Shown: piece after piece, positions 15,154-24,433 of the stretch | Layout: the number at the start of each line of letters is the position of its first letter | Numbering within the stretch: position 1 is the stretch's first letter | Assembly (NCBI GenBank): GCA_036504095.1 | Contig: DASXVS010000080.1 | Span: 1 to 64,000, forward strand | Length of the DNA: 64,000 nucleotides | DNA from: Armatimonadota bacterium | Lineage (GTDB): Bacteria; Armatimonadota; DTGP01; JAKQQT01 | Direction: 5' to 3' | Program-made: the position numbers and the translations under genes | Notes under the pieces: generated by a model | Told to the model about the DNA's origin: nothing | What the model saw: the letters and a program-made list of their open reading frames with translations, nothing else | Databases searched by the model: none

Positions 15154-16089
15154 CTACCTGCCGGGCATCGCAGCGAGGATGCCCATCAAGCCCGGCGCCG
15201 CAAGGACAACAAAGATCGCAGGCAGGATAAAGAACACCAGCGGCAGCATCATCTTTACCGGCAATTTCGCGGCGGCCTCCCGCACGTGTTGACTACGCCG
15301 CTCCCGATGGGTTTCCGCCTGTGTGCGCAGCACCTGTGCGATGCTCACGCCCAGGTTTTCCGCCTGGATGATCGCCGAGGTGAACATTTTTACCTCGAGC
15401 ACGGTGGTCCGCCGGGCAATCCCGCGCAGCGCGTCGGCCCTCGATTTGCCCAGCCGCATTTCCTGAAGCGCCATCTCGAACTCATCCGCGAGGGGACCGC
15501 GCTTCTTCTGCGCCACGCGACCCATCGATGCGTCCAGGCTCAGGCCGGCTTCCGCGCTCACCACCAGGAGATCCAATATGTCCGACATCGACTTCAGGAC
15601 CGCCTGCTTTCGCGCGTCGGCAAGGTGATCGACCACCAGCGTAGGCAACATCCCGATGACGATCGTGATCAGGCCGGCTACTCCGATCCCGAGCGGCCCG
15701 TCCAGCAGGGGGTTGCGCAAAAGGGCCAGAAGCACGACTACCGCGAGGGCATAACAGATCAGTTTGACCGCCATATATTCGCGTACGCCGATTGATATGC
15801 CGAAGATCGTGGGGTGGCCGGCCGCCTCCAGTTTGCCCTGCATGACGTGTGCGTCAGCCGCCAGGCCGAGTTTTTCGGCCACGAGCGCGAGTCTGCGCAG
15901 TGTGGGCAGCACCACGCGCTCACCAAACGGCGTGTCGGTGGCGCGCGTCCTGGGAGGCGTTCCGAAGGCCGGCGTGCTGTCGAGTTTGTGCAGACGTGCG
16001 CGGGGCGTCACGGTGGCGCCGGAGGTGAGGGCGGACGCCAGGAACGCCACCGCCACGAATGACGTGATTGCGATAAGCCAGATCAACAT
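15154..16089 (-). CDS. tadC: Tad inner-membrane platform protein TadC (T2SSF family)
   Basis: 311-residue type II secretion F-domain protein, partner of TadB in the inner-membrane platform of tight-adherence pili. An N-terminal helix is at 1-22 and two more at about 110-160. The cytoplasmic T2SSF domain is at about 165-275 (SDILDLLVVSAEAGLSLDAS and FTSAIIQAENLGVSIAQVLR). A C-terminal helix pair includes MMLPLVFFILPAIFVVLAAP. It ends in TAG. Last gene of the tad operon, 4 bp after tadB. Confidence 0.93.
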   Translation of the reverse strand: MLIWLIAITSFVAVAFLASALTSGATVTPRARLHKLDSTPAFGTPPRTRATDTPFGERVVLPTLRRLALVAEKLGLAADAHVMQGKLEAAGHPTIFGISIGVREYMAVKLICYALAVVVLLALLRNPLLDGPLGIGVAGLITIVIGMLPTLVVDHLADARKQAVLKSMSDILDLLVVSAEAGLSLDASMGRVAQKKRGPLADEFEMALQEMRLGKSRADALRGIARRTTVLEVKMFTSAIIQAENLGVSIAQVLRTQAETHRERRSQHVREAAAKLPVKMMLPLVFFILPAIFVVLAAPGLMGILAAMPGR

Positions 16090-16093
16090 TGCT

Positions 16094-17047
16094 TCAGACC
16101 TCCATGGAGACCATCTTCCAGATGATGATCATGCCAACGCACTCGGAAATCGCCGCCATCAGCAGCATCATTCGCCCGATGTCCGTGTTCAACAACGGCG
16201 CCATATAGGTCGGGTTCGCGGATTTCATCCAGAAGAACAGGAGGATGGGGATGGCGAAGACCATCACAGCAGACAGCTTCCCTTCGGCTGTGAGCGTGGC
16301 GATCTCCCCCCGGATGCGCGCGCGCTCGCGGAGGGTATCGGCGATCTTCTGAAGTATCTCGGACAGGTTTCCACCCACCTGAAGCTGGATGCCGATCGCG
16401 GTTGTGATCAACTCCATCTCGTACGAAGGTACTCGCCTCCAGATCGATTGCAGCGCCTCCTCAACCGTATGGCCTATGGTGATGTCCTGCACCGCCATGC
16501 CAAACTCTTCCTTAACCGGGCTGGGCATATCCTCGGCGGTTACCTGCAACGCGCGCTGAAAGCCCTGGCCGGAGCGGAGTGACGCCGCCATCAACTCCAG
16601 CGCCTCCGGAAGAGCCGCCTCAAAGCGGGCCATTCGGCGGATTCTGGCGTATTCCAGCGCCACCATCGCGACGATGCCCACCATTACCGCCGAAAGCCCA
16701 CCCCACAGAACGCTGTGCTGCCACCAGGCCACACCCACGGCGCAAACGACGGCCACAATGAACGCGACGATGAGGAACTCCACCGGTGTCAGGTTCCAAC
16801 CGGCCCGTTCCAGAGTTTGCTCCAAAGACCGGTATTGGTCGAATCGCCGCCACTGGCGCGATGCCCTTCCGAGCGCTTCACGCCGGCTCGACGCGCCTTC
16901 GACGAACGCTTCCGGCGATCCGGACGGGCCCTTCAGTGCCTCAAGCCCCTGGCGCTGGGCGGGTTCCTTGCGCATGAAGGCGGTTATCAGCGCGTAGAAG
17001 GTTCCGCACGCCAGCAAAAAGATCAGGATTGTGAGTGTTTTATCCAT
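16094..17047 (-). CDS. tadB: Tad inner-membrane platform protein TadB (T2SSF family)
   Basis: 317-residue T2SSF protein paralogous to TadC. TM helices are at residues 1-20, about 100-140 and 280-310. The F domain includes EALELMAASLRSGQGFQRAL and TTAIGIQLQVGGNLSEILQK. It works with TadC and the ATPase TadA to extrude or retract the pilus. It lies between tadA and tadC in the same orientation. Confidence 0.92.
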   Translation of the reverse strand: MDKTLTILIFLLACGTFYALITAFMRKEPAQRQGLEALKGPSGSPEAFVEGASSRREALGRASRQWRRFDQYRSLEQTLERAGWNLTPVEFLIVAFIVAVVCAVGVAWWQHSVLWGGLSAVMVGIVAMVALEYARIRRMARFEAALPEALELMAASLRSGQGFQRALQVTAEDMPSPVKEEFGMAVQDITIGHTVEEALQSIWRRVPSYEMELITTAIGIQLQVGGNLSEILQKIADTLRERARIRGEIATLTAEGKLSAVMVFAIPILLFFWMKSANPTYMAPLLNTDIGRMMLLMAAISECVGMIIIWKMVSMEV

Positions 17048-17086
17048 GGTTCAAGGTGCCCGGAACAGATGCGCCGGGCCGGCGAA

Positions 17087-18421
17087 TTACGAGCCGAATA
17101 TCCCGGTCGGGAGCGAGAAACCCTCGACCTGAATCTTGTCGATGCACCGCGGACGGATTCCGGTCGCCGCGTGCTGCCCGCGAACGTTGCCATCCGCGTC
17201 CATCCCGGACTGATCGAACGTAAAGATATCCTGCAGCACGATGACGTCGCCGTCCATGCCCACCAGTTCCGTCACGTTGGTTATTTTGCGCGTCCCATCC
17301 CGCATGCGCGCCTGGTGCACAATCAGATGCACGGCGCTGCATATCTGCTCGCGAATGGAGCGCGCCGGCAGCGTTGTGCCGCTCATCAGGACCATCGTTT
17401 CGAGGCGGGCCAGGGTGTCACGCGGCGCATTGGCGTGAGCGGTACTGATGCTGCCGTCGTGGCCCGTATTCATGGCCTGCAGCATGTCAAGCGCTTCTCC
17501 GCCGCGGACCTCGCCGACCACGATGCGGTCAGGACGCATACGGAGGGAGTTTCGCACGAGCTGGCGAATCGTGATTTCGCCCTTGCCCTCTATGTTCGCG
17601 GGCCGGCTTTCGAGCGCCACAACGTGCTCCTGTTGCGGCTGCAGTTCGGCCGCGTCTTCAATGGTTACGATACGCTCATTTTCGGGGATGAACGACGTCA
17701 GCACGTTTAGTGTGGTCGTCTTGCCGGAGCCTGTGCCGCCGGAAACGATGATGTTGAGGCGGGCGCCTACGGCGGCCTGGAGGAAGCGTTCCATCGATTC
17801 GTTGTAGGTGCCCATCCTCACCAGATCCTGGCTGCTGAACGGCTTCCGCGAAAACTTCCGAATCGTGAGGACGGGCCCGTTCAGAGCAAGCGGAGGGATG
17901 ATCGCATTGACGCGGGAGCCGTCCTTCAGACGGGCATCCACCATGGGGCTGCTCTCATCGATTCGCCTCCCGAGCGGCGCCACGATGCGCTCTATGATGC
18001 GGCGGACATGGTTATCGTCCTGGAAGCGAACGTCACTCTTCTCCAGACGCCCATAGCGCTCGATGTAAACGCTGTCGCTGCCGTTGACCATCACTTCAGA
18101 GACCGAAGGATCGTCAAGGAGCGGCTGGATGGGTCCATGCCCGCGCAGTTCGTAGAGCACTTCCTTGCGGAGCATCTCGACGACACGGGAGGGCAGCGCG
18201 AGGTGACGCTCATTGATCAGGCGGGCCGTGACGGCGGTGACGTGATGCATCAGCGCTTCGTCATCCATTGCCTGCAGGTGGCTTGATTCCACCTCGTCCA
18301 TCAGGCGGGCGTGGACAGTGCTTTTCAACGACGAGATTTCCGTCGGTGTCAGGAAATCGCCCGACGGCTCCTCGGTGTGCGTGAGCCCGCCAAATTCCCG
18401 TTCTTCGTATAGGTCCGCCAT
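17087..18421 (-). CDS. tadA: Tad pilus assembly ATPase TadA/CpaF
   Basis: 444-residue secretion-superfamily hexameric ATPase. Walker A is [10 protein letters not shown] (residues 227-236); the Asp box and Walker B are around [17 protein letters not shown] and [19 protein letters not shown]; a conserved His-box segment reads [12 protein letters not shown]. The N-terminal domain ([20 protein letters not shown]) is typical of CpaF. It powers Flp-type pilus assembly. The order cpaE-tadA-tadB-tadC is the classic Tad order. Confidence 0.95.
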   Translation of the reverse strand: MADLYEEREFGGLTHTEEPSGDFLTPTEISSLKSTVHARLMDEVESSHLQAMDDEALMHHVTAVTARLINERHLALPSRVVEMLRKEVLYELRGHGPIQPLLDDPSVSEVMVNGSDSVYIERYGRLEKSDVRFQDDNHVRRIIERIVAPLGRRIDESSPMVDARLKDGSRVNAIIPPLALNGPVLTIRKFSRKPFSSQDLVRMGTYNESMERFLQAAVGARLNIIVSGGTGSGKTTTLNVLTSFIPENERIVTIEDAAELQPQQEHVVALESRPANIEGKGEITIRQLVRNSLRMRPDRIVVGEVRGGEALDMLQAMNTGHDGSISTAHANAPRDTLARLETMVLMSGTTLPARSIREQICSAVHLIVHQARMRDGTRKITNVTELVGMDGDVIVLQDIFTFDQSGMDADGNVRGQHAATGIRPRCIDKIQVEGFSLPTGIFGS

Positions 18422-18447
18422 ATTCCCCCTCGCGATGGCCCCACCCG

Positions 18448-19758
18448 CTATGAGCGGCTAACCATCAGTTTGAGCCCGCCTAGAAATCCACGCGTTCGCG
18501 TTCGCTTCGCCGCTTCCGCTCCGGTCAGCTGAGTCGCTCGACCGCCGATCGGATTCACCAATGCCTCCCTGAGATTGCACACCGCGGCTCCCAACGGGGT
18601 GCCGGAGATGGTGTCGTGCGACGGATAGCCCGTATTGAGAAGCGCGACCACCTTGGGATCGTTGGGTATCTGCGCGAAAACCTCCTGGCCGAAGGTCTCC
18701 TCCACGTCTGTCAACTGGAATTTGTTCTGCGCGCTGACGCGGTTCACGATAAGCTTCAGGCGGTCGCTGGATACATAAGCGCCGTTCAGCGTGTCGAACA
18801 GCTGCTTGCTGTCCGCAATCGTCGTGTAGTCGAAGAGATTACAGACCAGCAGAACCGCATTCGCCAGGGAAAGGGCGTGCAATGTCGTTGCGTGCAGGTA
18901 AGGCGGCGTATCGAAGACCACGTATTTGTATTCGCGCTTCAGCACCTGGATCAGCCGGTCCAGACAGGCCGGGGTAATCGCATCCAGAGGAAGCGGGCTA
19001 TCGGAACCGAACAGCACCCTAAGGCCCGACGAGTGGACCTGTGTGTAGCTGGCTAGGAGCGCGGAGTCAATATCGTCCACAATCGGCGACAATTCGGCCA
19101 GTGTGCGCTGCGGTTTCATGTTGAGCGCCGAGGCCACGTCGCCGAACTGCGTGTAGAGGTCGATCAGGATTGTCTTTTCCCGTGTGTCGCAGAGCGCGAG
19201 CGCCAGGTTGGTTGCGACCATCGTCTTTCCGACTCCGCCTTTGCCGCCCGTGACACAGTACACACTGGGGAGCTTGGTGGGGTCCAGCAGAGCCTTGAAG
19301 GCGTCTGACTGGTGCGACATGTGGATATCACTCAACCGTTTGAGCGAATCGTACAGTTCCGCGGAGTCCAGCGGCTTCCCGATGACGTCGCGCACGCCGT
19401 TCTGCATCGCCTCGCGCAATTGCGCGGGGCCCTGCCGTTCCGTCATGAGTATTGGCGCAACTTCGGGGGTGGCAATGTGCATCGCCAGCGCGGCGTCCAA
19501 GGCGCCCAGGATCGGAAGCGATTCGTCCAGGAGTACGAAATCGGGAGCCAGAAGGCATGCCATCTGCACGGCTTCCTGCCCGTCTCCGGCGAGGCCCGCG
19601 ATGTCCATACCCAATTCGAACAGCGTGTGGCGCAAGCGTTCACGCGTCCGGGGGTCACGCTCCGCTATTACGATTCGCCGGCGTTCCAAAGGCAACTGCG
19701 CGACGGCACCGGCGCCCGCGTGCGGCGCGGACGGTTTTGTCTGTGTATCGAAATACAT
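18448..19758 (-). CDS. cpaE: Tad localisation ATPase CpaE/TadZ with receiver-like N-terminus
   Basis: MinD/ParA-like protein with an N-terminal response-regulator-like domain (about 25-145). It keeps an acceptor-type Asp in FVLLDESLP and the C-terminal Lys of the fold in VIGKPLDS. The deviant Walker A GGKGGVGKT is at about 171-179, Walker A' is ILIDLYTQFGDVASAL and Walker B is YVVFDTPPYLH. TadZ places the Tad machine at the pole or envelope. ATG at 19758 is used (GGAG 11 bp upstream); GTG at 19800 is possible. Confidence 0.9.
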   Translation of the reverse strand: MYFDTQTKPSAPHAGAGAVAQLPLERRRIVIAERDPRTRERLRHTLFELGMDIAGLAGDGQEAVQMACLLAPDFVLLDESLPILGALDAALAMHIATPEVAPILMTERQGPAQLREAMQNGVRDVIGKPLDSAELYDSLKRLSDIHMSHQSDAFKALLDPTKLPSVYCVTGGKGGVGKTMVATNLALALCDTREKTILIDLYTQFGDVASALNMKPQRTLAELSPIVDDIDSALLASYTQVHSSGLRVLFGSDSPLPLDAITPACLDRLIQVLKREYKYVVFDTPPYLHATTLHALSLANAVLLVCNLFDYTTIADSKQLFDTLNGAYVSSDRLKLIVNRVSAQNKFQLTDVEETFGQEVFAQIPNDPKVVALLNTGYPSHDTISGTPLGAAVCNLREALVNPIGGRATQLTGAEAAKRTRTRGFLGGLKLMVSRS

Positions 19759-19822
19759 ACTCGGATCGGCTCCCTGAACCTGCGAAGGACCCGATTTCAC
19801 GGGGCCTTTGCGACAACGTGCC

Positions 19823-21439
19823 CTAGCCCTGCCTGTAAGCCAGGCCCGCTCGCTCGGCCAACGTCTTTGAGTTGCGCATCGGAATGGGCGTCCGCCCGGG
19901 GGCGGACAGGCCGGGCATCGCCGGCGGCTCGGTGGAGGATGGCTTCAGGGGCGCCACCACTGGCGGCAGGACCACGCTGTCCGCCTTCAGGTTCGCCAGC
20001 TCCGGTACGGGCGGCTTCGCAAGCGGCGCCAGGACTTCCGGCGTCACAAGGATCACCAACTGCGTCCGGACCCGCGACTTCGAGCGGAACTTGAACAAAT
20101 CACCTAGCAACGGGAGGTCCGCGAGGATCGGAATCTTGCGAATCAGGTCTACGTCCTCGTCCTGCAGCAATCCGCCAATCACCAGGGTGTCGCCGGACTG
20201 TACGGTCACGTCCGACGCCGCCTTCCGCACGCGGAAGGCCGGGATACGGAAGCCCGCCAGGAACACCGCGTTCGTCTGGTCCAGTGTGCTCACTTCAGGT
20301 TCAACATGCATGCTCACGGCGCCGCCTTCCAGCGCGCGCGGAGTGACGTTGAGCTTCACGCCGTATTCCTTAAACTGCACGACGATGGTTCCGGCGCCGC
20401 CGGATCCCAATTGCGGGACGGGAACCGGGATCTCGCCGCCAACAACGATGCTTGCGTTGTGGTTATCCTGGACGAGCACGTCCGGAGCCGAAAGCGTCTT
20501 CGCGCGATTCCCCTGTTCCAGCGCCTGCAGCGTCGCGCCGATATTCGTCAATCTCTTCAACGGGCCGGCCTCGTCGAGGTTCACCCCCGGAGCGCGGTTC
20601 TCACCGAAAATGATCGGCTGCCCCACCCCCGTTGCGTTGCCATTGCTGTCATGGAGGAGGCTGCCCCAATCCAGGCCAATCTCGCGCAGCGCCAGTTGGT
20701 CTACCGCGATGATCCGGGCGTGCACCACGATCTGTTTGCCTGCTACGTTGTCCTTTACCAGATTCACGATCTGATAGCCCGACGCCAACTGCGAAATCAC
20801 CTTCGCGACGGTGGCGGCGTTCTCGGAACTGGTGCTTCCCTCAATGACGAGGACCGCGGGGCCGGAAGCCCGGGCCGTAACGCCCATCGGCTTCAATGCG
20901 CCGGTCAGTGTGTCCGCCATCGACGACGCTGCCGAACGCGATACCGTCACCATCGAGGCCACATTGTTCGTGTAAGCCTTGGCGACAGCAATGGCCCTGG
21001 CCTCTGCCTCGGGCGTATCCACTTCTCCCCGAAGGACAACGGCGTTGCCACTGGACGTGGCCGATACTCCGGACCCGTCCAGAGCCCGGTTGATCTCACC
21101 CGCCACATCAACAACCGCAACCGGTGGTGCGACAACGGTCACGCTCACGCTTGCCGCGCCCTTCGCGTTGCGAACGTAGAGCAGGGTTTCGCCGGCGCCC
21201 TTGGCGTTCAGAAGCACTTCACCGCCGGAGAGGACCGCAATGTCCGCCACGGCGGGGTTTCCGATAGCCGCACGACTGATCGGTGGGAAGCGCAACAGGC
21301 GCGACTGGCCCGCCGTCAGCGACAGCGTACTGGATGCGGCGGGAGGCGGTGTAATGACCGGGCTCGCACCCGCGGCGGGTCGACCGCTGGAAAGCAGACA
21401 AAAAACTGAGATGCAGAGAATGGCTGAGTTTGGTTTCAT
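19823..21439 (-). CDS. cpaC: Tad outer-membrane secretin CpaC/RcpA
   Basis: 538-residue secretin. A signal peptide (NSAILCISVFCLLSSGRPAA) is followed by a pilus-assembly N-terminal domain (AGQSRLLRFPPISRAAIGNP). Two BON-like segments follow at about 125-245. The secretin domain proper contains ALEQGNRAKTLSAPDVLVQD, EYGVKLNVTPRALEGGAVSM, VQSGDTLVIGGLLQDED and KIPILADLPLLGDLFKFRSK, all secretin hallmarks. It forms the outer-membrane gate for the pilus. ATG at 21439 starts a good signal peptide. Confidence 0.94.
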   Translation of the reverse strand: MKPNSAILCISVFCLLSSGRPAAGASPVITPPPAASSTLSLTAGQSRLLRFPPISRAAIGNPAVADIAVLSGGEVLLNAKGAGETLLYVRNAKGAASVSVTVVAPPVAVVDVAGEINRALDGSGVSATSSGNAVVLRGEVDTPEAEARAIAVAKAYTNNVASMVTVSRSAASSMADTLTGALKPMGVTARASGPAVLVIEGSTSSENAATVAKVISQLASGYQIVNLVKDNVAGKQIVVHARIIAVDQLALREIGLDWGSLLHDSNGNATGVGQPIIFGENRAPGVNLDEAGPLKRLTNIGATLQALEQGNRAKTLSAPDVLVQDNHNASIVVGGEIPVPVPQLGSGGAGTIVVQFKEYGVKLNVTPRALEGGAVSMHVEPEVSTLDQTNAVFLAGFRIPAFRVRKAASDVTVQSGDTLVIGGLLQDEDVDLIRKIPILADLPLLGDLFKFRSKSRVRTQLVILVTPEVLAPLAKPPVPELANLKADSVVLPPVVAPLKPSSTEPPAMPGLSAPGRTPIPMRNSKTLAERAGLAYRQG

Positions 21440-21489
21440 GGGTATGTATCCTGATTGTTCCCGGCCGGCGTGGGTGGAACGGACCCAGA

Positions 21490-22398
21490 TCACTGAACGG
21501 GAACGTCCTTGGTCTCTGTTCCGCGGGTTACTTCCACGGACCTTCGCGCAACTGGAGGCTTGCTCGCGGGGCGGGGCGTTGGCCGTGGCGCCGGGCTGGG
21601 CTGAATCTCCACAGTTCTCACGGGAGGAGCCGCCGGTGCGGCGGCTGGCGCAGGAGGCGCCGTCGGGCGCGCGGGCCCGCCGAACACCTGAGTCGTGGTG
21701 ATCGACGCCGGAGGGACATACGCGTGGTCGTCCGGCGAACGCAATGCGAGCTGTATCTTCGCCCGGGCCGTCACCAACGCGAGGACCGACATCTGTTCCG
21801 GATTGACCGCCAGGGTGGCGGTCACGGCCTCCGCCGGTGCGTTGGGCTTATCCTTCACATTGGCGGTGGTCGCCGGCTGGTTCCCGATCGCCATCAATTC
21901 GATGTCCTGCAATACCACACGGGTAACGTCCGATTCGTGCCCGGAAAACGTCGCGAGGACGTCCACGCGGTCGCCCGGCTTCAAATAGCCCGCGACTCCC
22001 GACACCGGGTCGATCGGCACCGCAACCGCGCGGCGGTTGTCCTTGATGCTGTATGACATGCCGAGGCCGGGTCCCCTGTCCGCGATGGAATCGGATGTCA
22101 CTGCCGTGCCGGATGGAATTTGCCGCAGGGCAACCCGGCCGATAGCGCCATTGAAATCGCGAATCGCGCCGTCCGGCAGCCCTCGCAGGGCGTAGGCCCG
22201 CTGTGTCAGCATTTCGGGCTTGATGGTCGCGCGGGGCGAGATGGTATCCCGCGCCACGACGATCTGAACGGTCGGTTCGGGCTGCGCCTGCCCGCCGGCG
22301 CCGCGCGATTGCCCAACGTAGTAATAAACAAGTCCGGCTGTTGCCAGCCCAAATACCGCGGCCAGCCCCAACGATGTCGCCTGGTTGATCTTTGCCAT
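21490..22398 (-). CDS. cpaB: Flp pilus assembly protein CpaB/RcpC
   Basis: 302-residue periplasmic protein with an N-terminal TM helix (LGLAAVFGLATAGLVYYYVG), an SAF domain (about 45-110: VVARDTISPRATIKPEMLTQ) and the CpaB core (RAVAVPIDPVSGVAGYLKPG, then DRVDVLATFSG). The C-terminal 80 residues are Pro/Ala rich and probably disordered. CpaB supports the secretin complex. Its stop lies about 50 bp before the cpaC start. Confidence 0.92.
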   Translation of the reverse strand: MAKINQATSLGLAAVFGLATAGLVYYYVGQSRGAGGQAQPEPTVQIVVARDTISPRATIKPEMLTQRAYALRGLPDGAIRDFNGAIGRVALRQIPSGTAVTSDSIADRGPGLGMSYSIKDNRRAVAVPIDPVSGVAGYLKPGDRVDVLATFSGHESDVTRVVLQDIELMAIGNQPATTANVKDKPNAPAEAVTATLAVNPEQMSVLALVTARAKIQLALRSPDDHAYVPPASITTTQVFGGPARPTAPPAPAAAPAAPPVRTVEIQPSPAPRPTPRPASKPPVARRSVEVTRGTETKDVPVQ

Positions 22399-22410
22399 CG
22401 TGATATGCTC

Positions 22411-23472
22411 CTACTTAGTGTTCGGGTCAATGAGGTGAAACGTGTAGAGTCCATAGTTATAACTGTCGGGGTCAACCACGTTTGGATCCTGATTGTTGTA
22501 CTTCAACGAGTAATGAACGAAGCGGCCTCTGATCTCGTTACCGGACATGTCTTCGATGTAAAAGGCCGCGAAGCCTTCAATCCGCGCGAATTTTACGGAG
22601 TTCGCCCCGCCGGAGGCGACCAGCCGGTTTATCACCGGCAGGATGACCAACCGTGGGCTGTCCCCAGGGTTATCCCAGGTGTCTCGCTGGTAGGCGGACG
22701 CGCCGGCCTGGGTCAATATGGACTGCGCGCCGCTCTTGACACCCTGCGCGGTAGCAAACGTGATGTCTTCAAGGCTGCCGGGGTGCCCGATCACCACGTT
22801 CCCCCGGCCTCCGACGGCCATCGGCTGGTCGTAACCCTGAGAGCAGTTTCGGATGTAGTTCGTGTATGAACCGGTTGCGTCCGCGGCCCCCAGGTCCAAC
22901 GGGTTGATAAACGTCTGGTTGTCCCCGAGGCCGTTCGGCACCTCATCCGTGTTCTGGGTGAGGGCCAACGTGGCAGGTTCATTGAAATGAACCGCGCCGG
23001 TATTCTCGGGGTTGAAGAACGCGTAATTGACTCCCCAGGGGCGGAGGCGCCACGCCTTGGTTACCGGATAGGCTGCAACCCAGGCAGACGCCGATACCTG
23101 CCCGGACCGGTTGCGCGGGTTCAGCACGCGGGCGAACACCGTCGCAACCGTGTCCGTCGAAGTGACCTTCAGCGTCCGCGGCAGATCTCTCGGGCCGTTG
23201 TTGATGACCACGGATGAAACCGGAATGCGGTTCGCGGCCGCGTAATCGTAAACGTGCTGCATGGACACCGCGCCGGTATTGGGATCCCCCAGCTCCGGGC
23301 CGGCCGCAAGAGCTGCCGAATCAACCCCGTTCTGGAGCGCGCGCTGACGTATGAGAAGTAGCCCGTAGTCCGTCGTCAGGGCCGCAAAGCCCAGCATCAC
23401 GACCATCAGCATCGCAACCTGAATCAGGATGGCGGCGCGGATCGGTCCTCGTCGGGTAGCCAGGGTAGCCAT
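22411..23472 (-). CDS. TadG-like pseudopilin/von Willebrand-type pilus-associated protein
   Basis: About 353 residues. The N-terminal hydrophobic segment (IQVAMLMVVMLGFAALTTDY) precedes a Tad-G-type sequence LIRQRALQNGVDSAALAAG that matches the TadG/TadF prepilin-like family. The rest is a secreted domain with several aromatic and Asp/Asn-rich stretches. Clear MIDAS-type vWA residues were not identified. ATG at 23472 has GGAGG upstream; tadE ends 2 bp before. Confidence 0.8.
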   Translation of the reverse strand: MATLATRRGPIRAAILIQVAMLMVVMLGFAALTTDYGLLLIRQRALQNGVDSAALAAGPELGDPNTGAVSMQHVYDYAAANRIPVSSVVINNGPRDLPRTLKVTSTDTVATVFARVLNPRNRSGQVSASAWVAAYPVTKAWRLRPWGVNYAFFNPENTGAVHFNEPATLALTQNTDEVPNGLGDNQTFINPLDLGAADATGSYTNYIRNCSQGYDQPMAVGGRGNVVIGHPGSLEDITFATAQGVKSGAQSILTQAGASAYQRDTWDNPGDSPRLVILPVINRLVASGGANSVKFARIEGFAAFYIEDMSGNEIRGRFVHYSLKYNNQDPNVVDPDSYNYGLYTFHLIDPNTK

Positions 23473-23474
23473 TA

Positions 23475-23984
23475 TCACCCTCCGTAACGCACCACCGACA
23501 CACCGGTCAGGGTGCGGTGGTCCGTTGGTTGCCCGGATTTGCCGCTCAGCAGATTACCCAGTCCGCCGAGCAGATTGCCGGTAATGTACTTGTACTCGTA
23601 CGTCACGGTGACGCGGATTTGATCCTTGTTTGCGTCGGGGGGAGCCTTGCTCGGATCCCAGGCCTGCCAGTCCTGGCTGTCTTCCGGCGCATATTCCAGG
23701 ATGGTGTTTCCGGATGCCACCGAGAAATCCCGCGGTTCGCGAAGGGTCTTCGCGGCATTGTAGATGGACGTCTCTATCGCCTTGCCGTTTCCCCCCAGGG
23801 CTGCGGCGCGCGCACCCTGCTGCGCCGCGGACGACACGGTCAGGGAGTTGGACATCATGAAGCCCATCTCCATGATCCCGAACATCAGGAATATAAGGAG
23901 GCCCGCCACTAGGACGAACTCCACGATTGCGGCTCCGCGCGAGCCTCGCCGCTTTTCAATTACGCGAATTTCGGAATGTTTCAT
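23475..23984 (-). CDS. tadE: TadE-like minor pseudopilin
   Basis: 169-residue protein with the TadE-type N-terminus RGSRGAAIVEFVLVAGLLIF, a prepilin-like hydrophobic helix carrying the conserved Glu, followed by MGFMMSNSLTVSSAAQQGAR. TadE/TadF are minor pseudopilins needed for Flp pilus maturation. ATG at 23984 removes an unsupported 78-codon extension. First gene of the tad operon. No prepilin peptidase is encoded nearby. Confidence 0.87.
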   Translation of the reverse strand: MKHSEIRVIEKRRGSRGAAIVEFVLVAGLLIFLMFGIMEMGFMMSNSLTVSSAAQQGARAAALGGNGKAIETSIYNAAKTLREPRDFSVASGNTILEYAPEDSQDWQAWDPSKAPPDANKDQIRVTVTYEYKYITGNLLGGLGNLLSGKSGQPTDHRTLTGVSVVRYGG

Positions 23985-24381
23985 GCCAGTTTCCACCCCG
24001 CTCAGCCGTAAGCCAGTGAATGATGGCCGTTCCGGCGGCTGTCGCCAGCGCGCAGGACTCTCTTTCGACCATCGAGGGACCCATCTGTTCTGAAAGCTGT
24101 TGCGGATGTCAGTCCGCCGGGCGCCCGCCCCTTCGGCGCTTTCAGGCGTCACAAAGATACTGCCAATTCTACCCCGCAGCCCATGGCGTCGCCCATCACG
24201 CCGTTCGCCGGGAGTCACCTGTCATCCGGGCCGGCGGCCACAAGGACTGTACAAGTTTCCACGCGAATCGGTATAACACATCTTTGCGTTGCCGCCACAG
24301 CGAAGCATTACGACAATAGTACCAAATCCAACTCGGGCGTAGTCGCAATTCTTTCCGACTCCATATACCCAAAAAGACACT
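23985..24381. other. Intergenic region upstream of the tad operon
   Basis: About 400 bp with no credible reading frame on either strand. It must hold the tad promoter, but no convincing -35/-10 pair was found. A short Flp pilin gene, often first in tad operons, was looked for in all frames and is not present. Confidence 0.5.
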
Positions 24382-24406
24382 CTGGGCGCCTGCAAGAGGC
24401 GCCCAG
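24382..24406 (-). terminator. Intrinsic terminator of the PEP-CTERM gene
   Basis: Perfect 10-bp stem CTGGGCGCCT / AGGCGCCCAG with a 5-nt loop, followed on the minus strand by AGTGTCTTTTTGGG. It lies 28 bp past the stop at 24434 and separates that gene from the tad operon. Confidence 0.8.
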
Positions 24407-24433
24407 GGCTTCAATATTCGGAATTGTCGTTCG

